Below are positions 34,092 to 42,839 of a DNA stretch of 64,000 bases, in pieces. Numbering within the stretch: position 1 is the first letter of the stretch; the number at the start of each line of letters is the position of its first letter. Location: NCBI GenBank assembly GCA_009837395.1, contig VXTP01000008.1, positions 62,001 to 126,000 of the forward strand, in the 5' to 3' direction. The notes beneath the pieces are model-generated. The model was not told the origin of the DNA. It saw only the letters and a program-made list of their open reading frames with translations, and did no database searches. Both the position numbers and the translations under genes were made by a program. The DNA comes from Gemmatimonadota bacterium (GTDB lineage Bacteria; JAAXHH01).

Positions 34092-34841
34092 GTGAAAGAA
34101 CTCGACGGTAAACTGGATCAACTGGAAAGGGACGGTTTCGTGCTCATCAAGGGCGCCCTGTCCCCGGAGGAAACCGAGCAGGTGCGGTCCCGCATATTCC
34201 ACGCGAAGGAGCAGGGTTGGGAGGAAGGCCTGAACGCAGTCGGGAACATGTGGTTCGACTCCCTGCTGGACCGGGAGCCCGACGTCTTCGCCCCGCTCGT
34301 GGGCCATACGAGCGTGGCGCCGCTGCTCTACGCCATGATGGGCAAGCAATGCCAGCTCCGCAGCTTCCGGGCCCACATCAACCCCGGCGCCTATACCCAG
34401 GAATGGCACATGGACTTCTACGGCTACTGGAACGAGAAGCGGGAGACCGAAAAACGCAGGCTGGCCGTGCAGCCCAGCAGTGTGAACACGACCTTCTACT
34501 TCCAGGACAACGTCCCCGGCCAGGGCAATCTCCGCTTCGTCAAGAACGGCCACCTCTCCGAGCCGCCCCATCTCTATCCCCGGATAGACCACGTCGCGTT
34601 CGAAGAATGGTGCTACGCACAGGAACACGTCGTGCTGCACCCCATGGCCGGCGACGCGGTCGTCTTCCTCAGCCACATCCCCCACCAGGGCGCCAAGGAA
34701 GACGACGACATGGAACGGTGCAACGTGGTCTGCCACTACCAGACCTGCCCGATGTACGAGGGCGTGTGGTACGTCTCCAGCCCCCGTCCCTTCAAGGGAT
34801 CCTTCCCCTTTCACGAGACGGCGCCGGCGGGGATGAACTGA
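34092..34841 (+). CDS. Phytanoyl-CoA dioxygenase family Fe(II)/2-oxoglutarate oxygenase
   Basis: A 249-residue double-stranded beta-helix oxygenase. The iron-binding facial triad is intact: H106-x-D108 in EWHMDF, with H198 in PHQG. These enzymes hydroxylate small molecules using 2-oxoglutarate and O2; the substrate here is unknown. GTG at 34092 has AAGGAG 7 bases upstream. It is one of three PhyH-type genes in this window, each in a different neighbourhood. Confidence 0.85.
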   Translation: MKELDGKLDQLERDGFVLIKGALSPEETEQVRSRIFHAKEQGWEEGLNAVGNMWFDSLLDREPDVFAPLVGHTSVAPLLYAMMGKQCQLRSFRAHINPGAYTQEWHMDFYGYWNEKRETEKRRLAVQPSSVNTTFYFQDNVPGQGNLRFVKNGHLSEPPHLYPRIDHVAFEEWCYAQEHVVLHPMAGDAVVFLSHIPHQGAKEDDDMERCNVVCHYQTCPMYEGVWYVSSPRPFKGSFPFHETAPAGMN

Positions 34842-34859
34842 GCTTCGCGACAAAATCCG

Positions 34860-34888
34860 TTGACACGGCGAATACCGCCCCTTAGAAT
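34860..34888 (+). promoter_or_regulatory. Strong promoter for the HU gene
   Basis: TTGACA (34860-34865), a 17-base spacer and TAGAAT (34883-34888) lie upstream of the HU start at 34973. Confidence 0.7.
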
Positions 34889-34972
34889 ACGTGCGGCGTT
34901 GTTAAGTTGAATTAATGCAAAGGGATAGCGTCCGATGCGTACCGGTGTCCCGATTGCCGGGAGGAGGCCTTC

Positions 34973-35269
34973 ATGACCACCACCAAGAAAGAATTGGTGG
35001 AACTGATCAGCAAGCGTCTGGGGCTAAAAAAAGAACAGGTGTTTCCCGTGGTCGACCAGACGTTCGTGGCCATGCGGGATTCGCTGATCGAGGGAGACCG
35101 GATCGAAATCAGGGGATTCGGGGTCTTCGAGGTCAAGGACACGAAAGCCCGCACTTCCGCGCGCAATCCCCGCACGAGCGATATCGTTTACGTCCCGGCT
35201 GGAAAGAAGACCCGTTTCAAACCTGGAAAACTGTTGAAAGAAGCCCTGCGGGTCCCCTTAGATGACTGA
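34973..35269 (+). CDS. HU/IHF-family nucleoid DNA-binding protein
   Basis: A 98-residue dimeric DNA-bending protein. It has the helical dimerisation N-terminus (KKELVELISKRLGL), the RIEIRGFGVFEV strands, and the DNA-binding arm TSARNPRTSD around residues 63-72 with the Pro that intercalates into DNA. The ATG at 34973 follows GGGAGGAGG, an unusually strong ribosome-binding site, and a near-consensus promoter lies upstream, fitting an abundant protein. It overlaps the TPR gene start by 8 bases. Confidence 0.93.
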   Translation: MTTTKKELVELISKRLGLKKEQVFPVVDQTFVAMRDSLIEGDRIEIRGFGVFEVKDTKARTSARNPRTSDIVYVPAGKKTRFKPGKLLKEALRVPLDD

Positions 35270-36104
35270 AATAAAGGCGGACCGCAGCGCCCCCGCCATC
35301 CTGTCGACCGTCTGTAAATACACCCGCCCGTATCTGTTTCGATGGCTGTTGTGCATGTGTCCGCTCCAGGCCGCGCAACAGGACACGACCGTCGATGCAG
35401 CGCCAGTACCGCCCCAACCCCCGTCCATTTCGCTGGAACAAGCCGTTGCCCTTTATGAGTCGGGCCAGAATGAACGGGCGCGCGAGGCCTTCCTGCGCAT
35501 GCTGGACGAACAGCCCGAAGAGCCTGTGGTCCTGTACCACCTGGGACACCTGGATCCGGACCGGGAAGCGGCCGAGCAGTACTTCCTGAAGGTCCTGCTG
35601 CACGGCTCGGAACACGCCCTCGCGGACGACGCGCTGCTGGAGGTCTCACGCATCCAGCTTGCCCTGGAACGACACGACGACGCGGTGAACGCCTGCAACC
35701 GGCTCCTGTCGGCCTATCCCGACTCGGATCTGGAGGATGAAGCGCGCTTCCTGCTTGGGCAGGCGCTCCTTGGCGGAAGGCGGCCGGAACTTTCGCGCAT
35801 GGTCTTCCAGCAACTGCTTGCTTCCGAGCCCGATTCGACGCTCGTTCGGCCGGCGCGTCTCGCCATCGCGGAAAGCTACCGCGCGCAGGAGGACTTCATC
35901 GAAGCCGCCCGACAGTACCTCAAGTTCGAGATCGATTTTCAGGGCATGGAGGGTCTGGAGACGGTCCTGTGGGAGGCGGGGCAATGCCTCGAAGCCGCGG
36001 GACGCACCGTCGAGGCCGGTTTCGTGTACCAGCGGCTGATCAAGCGGTATCCCGATTCACCCGAGGCGAACCGCGCCCGGGTGGAAAAGCCCCTGCTGGA
36101 GTAG
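35262..36104 (+). CDS. TPR-repeat protein (YbgF/BamD-like)
   Basis: 280 residues. A short hydrophobic N-terminal segment (YLFRWLLCMCPLQAA) could be a signal or anchor. It is followed by at least five TPR-like helical hairpins, for example LEQAVALYESGQNERAREAF and DAVNACNRLLSAYPDSDLEDEARFLLGQA. Tetratricopeptide repeats mediate protein contacts in envelope assembly. It overlaps the HU stop by 8 bases, so the two are probably co-transcribed. The partner is unknown. Confidence 0.75.
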   Translation: MTEIKADRSAPAILSTVCKYTRPYLFRWLLCMCPLQAAQQDTTVDAAPVPPQPPSISLEQAVALYESGQNERAREAFLRMLDEQPEEPVVLYHLGHLDPDREAAEQYFLKVLLHGSEHALADDALLEVSRIQLALERHDDAVNACNRLLSAYPDSDLEDEARFLLGQALLGGRRPELSRMVFQQLLASEPDSTLVRPARLAIAESYRAQEDFIEAARQYLKFEIDFQGMEGLETVLWEAGQCLEAAGRTVEAGFVYQRLIKRYPDSPEANRARVEKPLLE

Positions 36105-36151
36105 CGAGCTTACAGAGTTCTCACTCTGATCTGCAAAAGGAGTATAAGTTT

Positions 36152-36649
36152 ATGTATATTTTTAACATCAAGGCGTTAAAGCAGGATATCAAACAAGGGA
36201 AAACCACTGACGACAGGTATCTGTTACCCTACGTTATAGGTCATTTCGTATTATGGTCTCTGACGTTGGCGCTGGCTCTACCACTATACATCAAGTTCAA
36301 TGTTTGGGATCATATCGATAATGTCTTTACTGTGTTGATTGCCGGTCCCGCTATTTACTATCTCTATCGATCAAACCGAGACAATGCAAGTGGATCATTT
36401 CTATCGAATCTCGTGCTCTTTTCCTGGGTTTGCAATTTCAGGTTTTTCGTAATCACAATTCCTTTTTTCATTTTGCTTTTATTTATCGGCGTTCTATCGG
36501 GAGGACCTTTTGAGGAAGAGACTTCGCGAAGCTTCGGGAACCGTGTAACGATATCATCAACGTCACCTGTCGACTGTATTGCTATGATGCTTGTCGATGT
36601 GCTATACATTCTCTATATCGCTAGGCATATCAGGTCCCTTAAAAACTAG
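36152..36649 (+). CDS. Unrecognised four-helix membrane protein in an AT-rich patch
   Basis: 165 residues beginning MYIFNIKALKQDIKQGK, with four hydrophobic segments (HFVLWSLTLALALPLYI, FTVLIAGPAIYYLY, FFVITIPFFILLLFIGVL, DCIAMMLVDVLYILYIA). ATG at 36152 has AAAGGAG 9 bases upstream. Codon use and GC content differ sharply from the neighbours on both sides, which suggests recent transfer. I do not recognise the family. Confidence 0.65.
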   Translation: MYIFNIKALKQDIKQGKTTDDRYLLPYVIGHFVLWSLTLALALPLYIKFNVWDHIDNVFTVLIAGPAIYYLYRSNRDNASGSFLSNLVLFSWVCNFRFFVITIPFFILLLFIGVLSGGPFEEETSRSFGNRVTISSTSPVDCIAMMLVDVLYILYIARHIRSLKN

Positions 36650-36806
36650 TGTCACGTTGCTGGTATATCGTTAGTTGTTTTGCCACTCCATTTTGTCTTT
36701 TTACACTTTTTGCTTTGCAGAACTTACCCGTGTGGGGGTGCTTTCGGATTTTATGATACCAACATCGTAATGGTTTAACTTCATCGAGTTTTCTTCGTGA
36801 CCGGCG

Positions 36807-39635
36807 CTACCGGGCCGCCTCGAAGTACACCGAGAAATCCGGCGCGATGTCAATGCGCTTCGCCCTGTCCGGCAATGTATACTCGAAGGTCTGACGCCTT
36901 TGGGTATTCCAGATCTCCCGGACGATCCGGTCGCCGTTTTCCAACTCGATGACCAGGGGCACGATCGCATGGAACACGCGGCCCTCCTGTTCCTGCATTA
37001 GCTGACCGCGCACCGTGAACCCGTCGCGCGGCCCCGCACTGCCGGCGTCTTCGCCGCCGGTCCTCTCACCACCCGAAGCCGCGCCACCCTGTGCGGCGCC
37101 AGCAGAACCCGTGGTGTTGACCTCATCGCTGCCGGCCCCTTCACTGCTCGTGAAATACACCCGGTAGACCGGATAGCCCGTGTCCCGGATCCACTGATCG
37201 AAGAACCAGCCCATCTCCCGGCCCGTTTCCGCTTCCACAGCGGCCTCGAAATCCGCGGTCGTAACCAGCTTGCCCGCGTATTGCCGGCTGAACCGTGAGA
37301 GCACGTTCATGAAGTGCTCGTCTCCGATGGTGCGCCGCAGCATGTGGAGTACCAGGGCGCCCTTCTCGTAGACGACCGGTTGGTAATGCGCAGCGAGCCG
37401 CATGCCCAGGTCGATCGCACCGTGCCGGTCGGCGTAAAGCGCCTGGACCGTGTGCCGTTTCAGCATCTCGCGGAACGCTTCTGGACCGGTCTCACTTTCG
37501 ATATACAGGTCCGCCGCGTATGTCGCCATGGCCTCCGAGAGCCAGGCGTCGCGGTACGTCTTCGGGACCACGGTGCCGCCCCACCACTGGTGGGCGAGTT
37601 CATGGGCCAGGAACCCGCGGAAGAGGTGCTGCACTTCCGTGTACAGGTGGGCGTGCAGGTTCGCGTCCAGGCTGAAGGCATCCTGAAAGTACAGGCCCCA
37701 CAGCATCAGCATCGACGGCAGGGCCCTTCCGAAGGCGTAGTCGTCCGGCATCTGCACGATGTCGAGCTTTTCATAGGGATAGGGACCGAAGACGCCGCCG
37801 AAGAAGTCCAGCGCGGGACCGATGTGCGCGAGGATCCGCTCCGTGTTCGATTCGGCCGTGCGCCGGTCTTCGTCCACGCTGAGGATCACGTCGATGCCAC
37901 TCGCGGAGACCGTGCGGGTACGGTTTTCGGAGACCGTCATGCCCAGAGACGACACGGGCCGCGTCCGCCGCCAGCGTGTGACGCACGCATCTTCCTCCCC
38001 ATGGCTGGCCACGTGGGCGCCGACCGTCGCCACACTCAGCTCGTCCGGATAGCGCAGTTTCAAATCGAAAGTGTACAGATCCTCGTTGGAATGCACGGGG
38101 AGCCATTGCTGGTTGGACAACAGGCCGAATATGCCGCCGCCGTCCCGGAAGACGTCGCCCTCGTACCAGAGGGTCAGCGTGGTGGTGCTGTCCCTCGACA
38201 TCGGATGCCGGAACGGAACCGTGAGCCAGGTGCCCTGACGGGTGAACAGCGCGCCGTCGCCGGTGGCGTAATCCACGCGGTAGACGTCGAAATCCGGGTT
38301 CAGCGTGAACGTCGCCGCGGTGAGCGGGTCCGCCCGGGCCGTGATTTCCAGGGTCGTCTTCATGCACATGCGCCGGCCGTCATCCTCCAGGGATCCCGCG
38401 ATATCGTAATGGTCCAGGGACAGCAGCGGACCCCTGACCGTCTCGTCCTCCGCAGCGAGGTCGGCGCGGCCGTCGCGGCCGGACGGACCCTCCGGCCCCG
38501 GCGAGAAACGGCACCAGACCACGGGTGGACTGATGTCCGGATTCCGGGGAAACCCGCTCTTCTGGACCAGGCTGACCGATTCCGATTCATAGGGGCTGTT
38601 CGTATAGACGAGCCACCGGTCCGAGTCCGCGAGATCGATCTCCGCCTGCAGGAAACCCGGATGCGTGTGGGCGAGGGAGAAGCGTTCCCGTGCGGGCTGC
38701 ATGTCCAGCAGGTAATCCCGGTCGACGCGGTTCAGCAGGGCCTTCGCCCGGTCGAATGCCCGCCCGCCCCTGACAGGCGAAAGCGCCACGCCTTCCACCA
38801 GGTGCTTATATCCCCCGGGCGACAGGACCAGCACCATCCGGTCGAAACGCGTCGTGTAGGTATCGTCGGTCGTACGGGCGTACTTGTTCATCTGATGGCG
38901 CTCGACGCGGCCCGAAGGCGTAAAGGTGAATCGTCCCGCGCCCACGAGGACCGCGCGCCCGATCCGGTCTCCGGAAAACCCGGGCATCAGCAGGCCGTCT
39001 TCGATCTCGAATACACCGGCGGGCCGCTCGATCGTCAGGTGGTCGAAAGCGTAGACTTCGTCCTCGCGCAGGGAGAATCGGAAGCCGAGGTGGGCCGTCA
39101 GCAGCGGCTCGAACCGTTCGGCTTTCCAGCCCTCCCCATGCCGCTCGAAATGGACGTCCCACAGATCGGCCGATAGCCGCTCTTCCTCTTCGAAGAAAAC
39201 ACTGAGCTGTACTGTGGGTCGGGCGAGGAGGCTGTCCAACGCGTGCCGCTTCCTCAACCTGATTCGGGCGTCGCTATACCGTTCGGCCAGGGAAGGATCG
39301 CCGGCGGCGAGGATCTCTTCGAGGGGGTTTTCGTCAATACGCCGATCATTCAGCTGCCGGTACAACTCCGCCAGGGCCGCTTCGATGGCTGGGCCCGGGA
39401 TGGTGGGACGGTCGACGGCACGGTCGATGATCGCAGGGTCGGCGATCGTGGCGTCTGCGGGATGCGGGGTTTCGGCGGAAGGGCCGAGGGCCGCCGGACT
39501 GTCGACGGATTGGGGATGCGGTACCGCCGCCCGCGCGCCCGTGGCATCGAATACGATGGAAAAGAGGATGCACAGCAGGCCGGACAGAAAGGCGGACAAC
39601 AGCCGGGACGATGGACGTGGCGGGGATGCGATCAT
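36807..39635 (-). CDS. M1-family zinc aminopeptidase, secreted, with unusual N-terminal region
   Basis: A 942-residue metallopeptidase. The zinc motif HELAHQWW (bases ~37,575-37,605) and the downstream Glu in LSEAMATYAADLY are intact. A signal sequence (RLLSAFLSGLLCILFSIVFDATGARA) follows the ATG at 39635; an upstream ATG at 39713 is less likely because it buries the signal. The first ~400 residues do not resemble standard M1 enzymes. Near the C-terminus (bases ~37,010-37,160) a Gly/Ala/Ser-rich insertion interrupts the domain. Likely periplasmic or outer-surface removal of N-terminal amino acids. Confidence 0.85.
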   Translation of the reverse strand: MIASPPRPSSRLLSAFLSGLLCILFSIVFDATGARAAVPHPQSVDSPAALGPSAETPHPADATIADPAIIDRAVDRPTIPGPAIEAALAELYRQLNDRRIDENPLEEILAAGDPSLAERYSDARIRLRKRHALDSLLARPTVQLSVFFEEEERLSADLWDVHFERHGEGWKAERFEPLLTAHLGFRFSLREDEVYAFDHLTIERPAGVFEIEDGLLMPGFSGDRIGRAVLVGAGRFTFTPSGRVERHQMNKYARTTDDTYTTRFDRMVLVLSPGGYKHLVEGVALSPVRGGRAFDRAKALLNRVDRDYLLDMQPARERFSLAHTHPGFLQAEIDLADSDRWLVYTNSPYESESVSLVQKSGFPRNPDISPPVVWCRFSPGPEGPSGRDGRADLAAEDETVRGPLLSLDHYDIAGSLEDDGRRMCMKTTLEITARADPLTAATFTLNPDFDVYRVDYATGDGALFTRQGTWLTVPFRHPMSRDSTTTLTLWYEGDVFRDGGGIFGLLSNQQWLPVHSNEDLYTFDLKLRYPDELSVATVGAHVASHGEEDACVTRWRRTRPVSSLGMTVSENRTRTVSASGIDVILSVDEDRRTAESNTERILAHIGPALDFFGGVFGPYPYEKLDIVQMPDDYAFGRALPSMLMLWGLYFQDAFSLDANLHAHLYTEVQHLFRGFLAHELAHQWWGGTVVPKTYRDAWLSEAMATYAADLYIESETGPEAFREMLKRHTVQALYADRHGAIDLGMRLAAHYQPVVYEKGALVLHMLRRTIGDEHFMNVLSRFSRQYAGKLVTTADFEAAVEAETGREMGWFFDQWIRDTGYPVYRVYFTSSEGAGSDEVNTTGSAGAAQGGAASGGERTGGEDAGSAGPRDGFTVRGQLMQEQEGRVFHAIVPLVIELENGDRIVREIWNTQRRQTFEYTLPDRAKRIDIAPDFSVYFEAAR

Positions 39636-39885
39636 GGCCGAATCAGACAGTATTGACAGGAATGGCTCTAGCCATGTCACAATTGGGAGTGCATATTTCA
39701 TTGATACAAACAAGCAAAACGATGACTGGGTTTAGTTCTTTGGGCAAATAGTATCGAGGCGTTTGGGATGAATGGTCCAATGCCTTCATTAAACTAATGG
39801 CTGAGTATGGACGGCAAAATCAACCGGCTTGAGATAGGGTGACAACAGGTTTCGGAACTAGGATTCCAATGAAGAGGCAAAACGC

Positions 39886-40256
39886 ATGATGCCCACATTG
39901 ACCGACCTAATAGATCGCGCCCCTTGGAGAGAAGCGGTCACATATCGAGATTCTTGGCCCACGAATACGTTCTCACCGAGAAGGACAACCAACGCGAGTT
40001 GCTGGCCGCAATCTGCACCCGATTCCGCGCCGGTGAAGGAGTTGCTTGTCGTTTCTTCCGAATGAACAATACTTATCTGTTTGTTGGCGACCATAAATAC
40101 TGGCTTATGACCAACTACAACGAAATTGACCCCTACAATGATGGTATCGACTACGTGCTAAACCGTGCCCGACTTTACCGAGATCGCAGAGACTTTGTCA
40201 TCCAGTCAGGCGATACTGGCAAACCAGAAGACTATCCGACGAATCCACCTATCTAA
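39886..40256 (+). pseudogene. Frameshifted small conserved hypothetical gene
   Basis: Two overlapping frames together make one protein. The first (ATG 39886) reads MMPTLTDLIDRAPWREAVTYRDSWP and then runs out of register. The second continues HEYVLTEKDNQRELLAAICTRF...GDHKYWLMTN...YVLNRARLYRDRRDFVIQSGDTG to a stop at 40254-40256. Joining them at 39957-39961 requires one extra base (CCC to CCCC), which restores WPHEY. This matches my recollection of a widespread ~120-residue hypothetical family that reads WREAVTYRDTWPHEYV. It could be a true mutation or a sequencing error in a C-run. Confidence 0.7.
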
Positions 40257-40302
40257 TTATCATTCTGACCGTGCAAGGAAGCAAGGCGGAGGAACGCTAA
40301 AG

Positions 40303-42093
40303 CTATACAGCCCACCTCTGCAACGCGAAGGCCACTATGTCGGCCTCTCGATTGTTTATAGCGTCGACATCCCAAGTGGGAAGGTCCGAAAGCTTCTTCT
40401 GTACCAACAGATTGGAGTTCGAATAACTGGGTGCATCGCCAGGTCGCGACTTTTTTTCTTGAAACGTCTTGTTTCCCATGCTCTTGTTCCACGACTGGGA
40501 AGCTATGGTAAGGTTGCCAATTCGATGGACGTTCTCCTGGTGTACAAATTCTTCCTCTGCACACAATTTCTGTGACGGATGCTGAGCCCAGATATGCTCT
40601 ACCTCGTAGTCGGACGTCAGGATTTTCTCCTGTGTTGCGACAGTCAATGGCACATCAACCTTCTTTCTGAGACGAATTTCATATTCGCTCAGCAGGTATT
40701 TTATGTCTTTTGAACCCAGGCGTTCGTAGAAGTCACCCCAACTTAGTGAACGCTCGAACTGTTCGTCGTTCTGGTAGGATCGAATCGTTTGTTTCAGTTT
40801 GTCTATAAGGCTCTCGTAGTCCATGCTCTTCCGATGTACACTGTGAGCTATTCCATTCAGTGTAGACGCTCCGGTATCGCTCCGATATCTACTCACGAGG
40901 TATACACGAACGATGAATGTCTCCAAGAGTTTGAGGATCCCCTCCAGACGTGGGCCATCGTCTCCGAACCTCAGCCAGGAGACTATTAACAGCGGGAATA
41001 TGTTCCCCATCCTCTCCAGCATGAATACCTTGCTAAGGGTCCCGCCTTTTTCATCCTCCTTGTAGGCTTCAGTAATCTGCTTCACCGCCAGGAAGGCCTT
41101 TTCCAAGTCTTTGGCATACGTCAGGGCATACTGAACGCACACTTCGGGGTTTTCTCGCAACTTCTCCCTGATGAGGTCCTTGAGACTGTCGGTAGGGCGC
41201 GACGATTCGTCTCCGTATGAAATGAAGTTAATGAAGTGGTAACGATGAACGTCATTCTCGTCCATACGCAAGCGTTCCATGTGCTTGGTTTCACTCACGT
41301 CTTCGAAGTGGCGGTAGATTCTCGAGAAGTGACCGTTCAGTTCTTTGAGCCTCCCGGCCACCGCGTCATCGTCTTCGATCCCGAGGTACGAAGTGTGCAT
41401 GAGGAAGCTCTTCGTCTTTTCAAGATTGCTCAGTGGGCGGCCACGGTCATTGACAGTTTCAAAGATGCGAATGGCATCCGCGTCCGATTTGACCTGGTAC
41501 TGAATGAGCTGAAGATCGTCGATCTTCTGTTTAAATTGAACCAGGAATTCCTGGTATTCCATAGGCCTCCTTTCCTTCACACCGATAAGTCGTTCTCTGA
41601 AGTACGCCTTTGCCTCCTTCAGGCGGCGCTGGGAATGAGTCGAGGTGGTGCCAGCCAGAAAGTCATTGCCGTCAATAACGACATGGTGGAAGAACTCTCC
41701 ATCATCACCTAAAGGGTTCAGTTTGTAATGACTACCATTTTTCAGATAGTCTCTCTCCAGATCGTCCACATCTTTCTGCAGCTCATTGCCACTTACCTCC
41801 TTCAACTGCGAGATGATCTCCCGCAACAATATCAGAACAGTGGTAAGCCGCTGCTGGCCGTCAATGACATCGAAGCGGCGCAAAGTAGCTAGCGAGATAC
41901 TAGCGGTCTTTCCCGAATCTTTGAGAAGCACAGTGCCGAAGTAGTGCTTCTTGGATGGGTCTAGGTAATAGAGGTCTTCCCACAGGTCCTCCAGGTTTTT
42001 CCTCTCCCACGCATAGCCTCTCTGGTAAACGGGAATATCGAAAACCTGGTTGCCGATGAGTAATCCATTGAGATTGACTAGAGTTCCGTCCAT
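40303..42093 (-). CDS. GmrSD-like type IV restriction protein (DUF262-DUF1524)
   Basis: A 596-residue fusion. The N-terminal DUF262 domain has VYQRGYAW and the nucleotide-binding motif DGQQRLTT (78-85). The C-terminal DUF1524 HNH-type nuclease has VEHIWAQ and HRIGNLTIASQSWNKSMGN within the last ~100 residues. GmrSD enzymes cut phage DNA with modified bases in an NTP-dependent way. The gene is AT-rich compared with the flanking M1 peptidase and merR-der genes, and it converges on the frameshifted small gene. It is probably part of a small acquired defence patch. Confidence 0.88.
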   Translation of the reverse strand: MDGTLVNLNGLLIGNQVFDIPVYQRGYAWERKNLEDLWEDLYYLDPSKKHYFGTVLLKDSGKTASISLATLRRFDVIDGQQRLTTVLILLREIISQLKEVSGNELQKDVDDLERDYLKNGSHYKLNPLGDDGEFFHHVVIDGNDFLAGTTSTHSQRRLKEAKAYFRERLIGVKERRPMEYQEFLVQFKQKIDDLQLIQYQVKSDADAIRIFETVNDRGRPLSNLEKTKSFLMHTSYLGIEDDDAVAGRLKELNGHFSRIYRHFEDVSETKHMERLRMDENDVHRYHFINFISYGDESSRPTDSLKDLIREKLRENPEVCVQYALTYAKDLEKAFLAVKQITEAYKEDEKGGTLSKVFMLERMGNIFPLLIVSWLRFGDDGPRLEGILKLLETFIVRVYLVSRYRSDTGASTLNGIAHSVHRKSMDYESLIDKLKQTIRSYQNDEQFERSLSWGDFYERLGSKDIKYLLSEYEIRLRKKVDVPLTVATQEKILTSDYEVEHIWAQHPSQKLCAEEEFVHQENVHRIGNLTIASQSWNKSMGNKTFQEKKSRPGDAPSYSNSNLLVQKKLSDLPTWDVDAINNREADIVAFALQRWAV

Positions 42094-42257
42094 AGATCAA
42101 AGCTCCTAGCATAATCATTGTGCGACCATCAGATTTACATTGGTTCCAGTTGCGGGTGTCAACTCATACGTTCGAGGGGTTGCTTCACTGAAGAAGGTCG
42201 GACGACTGACGAAGTAGGGTAAATTGCTTCTGACCAACAGACTTTTCAACTGAAACC

Positions 42258-42839
42258 CTAGTCCATCGAGTTCCGGATTTCGATCAGGTTGGAACGCAAC
42301 CACTGGATGAGTTCGGTTTGGGAGGATGTATCGGTCGGGGGAGCCTTCTGCTCGCCGGAGGCCGCTGGCTCCGCGCTAGGGATCGTCCGCTCACCAGGGG
42401 TCACCGGCGTCACACCAGGGGCCGTTTGCTCCGCGCTGGAGGTCGTCCGCTCACCAGAGGTCACCGGCATCGCACCGGGGGCTGCCTGCTCCGATCTTGT
42501 AGCCGGCGGTTTCCCAGGATCCGCTTTCACAGTGCCGGACGCTGCCTGCTCCGCGCCTCGGTCCGCCCTTTCCGCGGTTCGGGCCGCCTTCTGCGCACCT
42601 CGGTTCGCCGCGGATTCCTGGAGCTTCTTCTTGGCGCCGGCGATCGTGTAACCTTCGTCCCGGGTGAGCTGCTTGATCGTGCGGATGAGCTCGATGTCCT
42701 TCTCCCGGTACATCCGCTTGCCGGCGCGGTTCCGCTTGATGCGCAGCTGACCGAACTGGTCTTCCCAGAACCGGAGAACGGACGGCTCCAGTTCGAGCAT
42801 GGTCGAGACTTCGCTGCTGGAGTAATACAGCTTGCTCAT
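42258..42839 (-). CDS. MerR-family transcriptional regulator with repetitive C-terminal tail
   Basis: 193 residues. The N-terminal winged-helix MerR domain (KLYYSSSEVSTMLELEPSVLRFWEDQF, then KRMYREKDIELIRTIKQL) is complete. From ~82 to ~175 the tail is low-complexity with ~21-residue repeats of the type EQ-APG--PVT-GERT--SA, then a short C-terminal helix (TELIQWLRSNLIEIR). The start ATG at 42839 overlaps the der stop by 4 bases; the longer open frame upstream is a shadow inside der. A MerR gene after der is common in FCB bacteria, where the target is unknown. Confidence 0.85.
   Translation of the reverse strand: MSKLYYSSSEVSTMLELEPSVLRFWEDQFGQLRIKRNRAGKRMYREKDIELIRTIKQLTRDEGYTIAGAKKKLQESAANRGAQKAARTAERADRGAEQAASGTVKADPGKPPATRSEQAAPGAMPVTSGERTTSSAEQTAPGVTPVTPGERTIPSAEPAASGEQKAPPTDTSSQTELIQWLRSNLIEIRNSMD
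42340..42560. repeat. Degenerate in-frame repeat array in merR
   Basis: Repeated units of about 63 bases containing GTGAGCGGACGA-like and CCTGGT-like elements (minus strand) encode the EQ-APG--PVT-GERT tail. Two units are clear, with shorter derived fragments on either side. Confidence 0.7.

Noticed and set aside
36650-36806. Small RNA or terminator between the AT-rich membrane gene and the M1 gene
   Set aside because: T-rich sequence is present, but I could not find a stable hairpin.
42340-42560. CRISPR-like array
   Set aside because: The repeats are adjacent, in frame with MerR, degenerate, and lack unique spacers.
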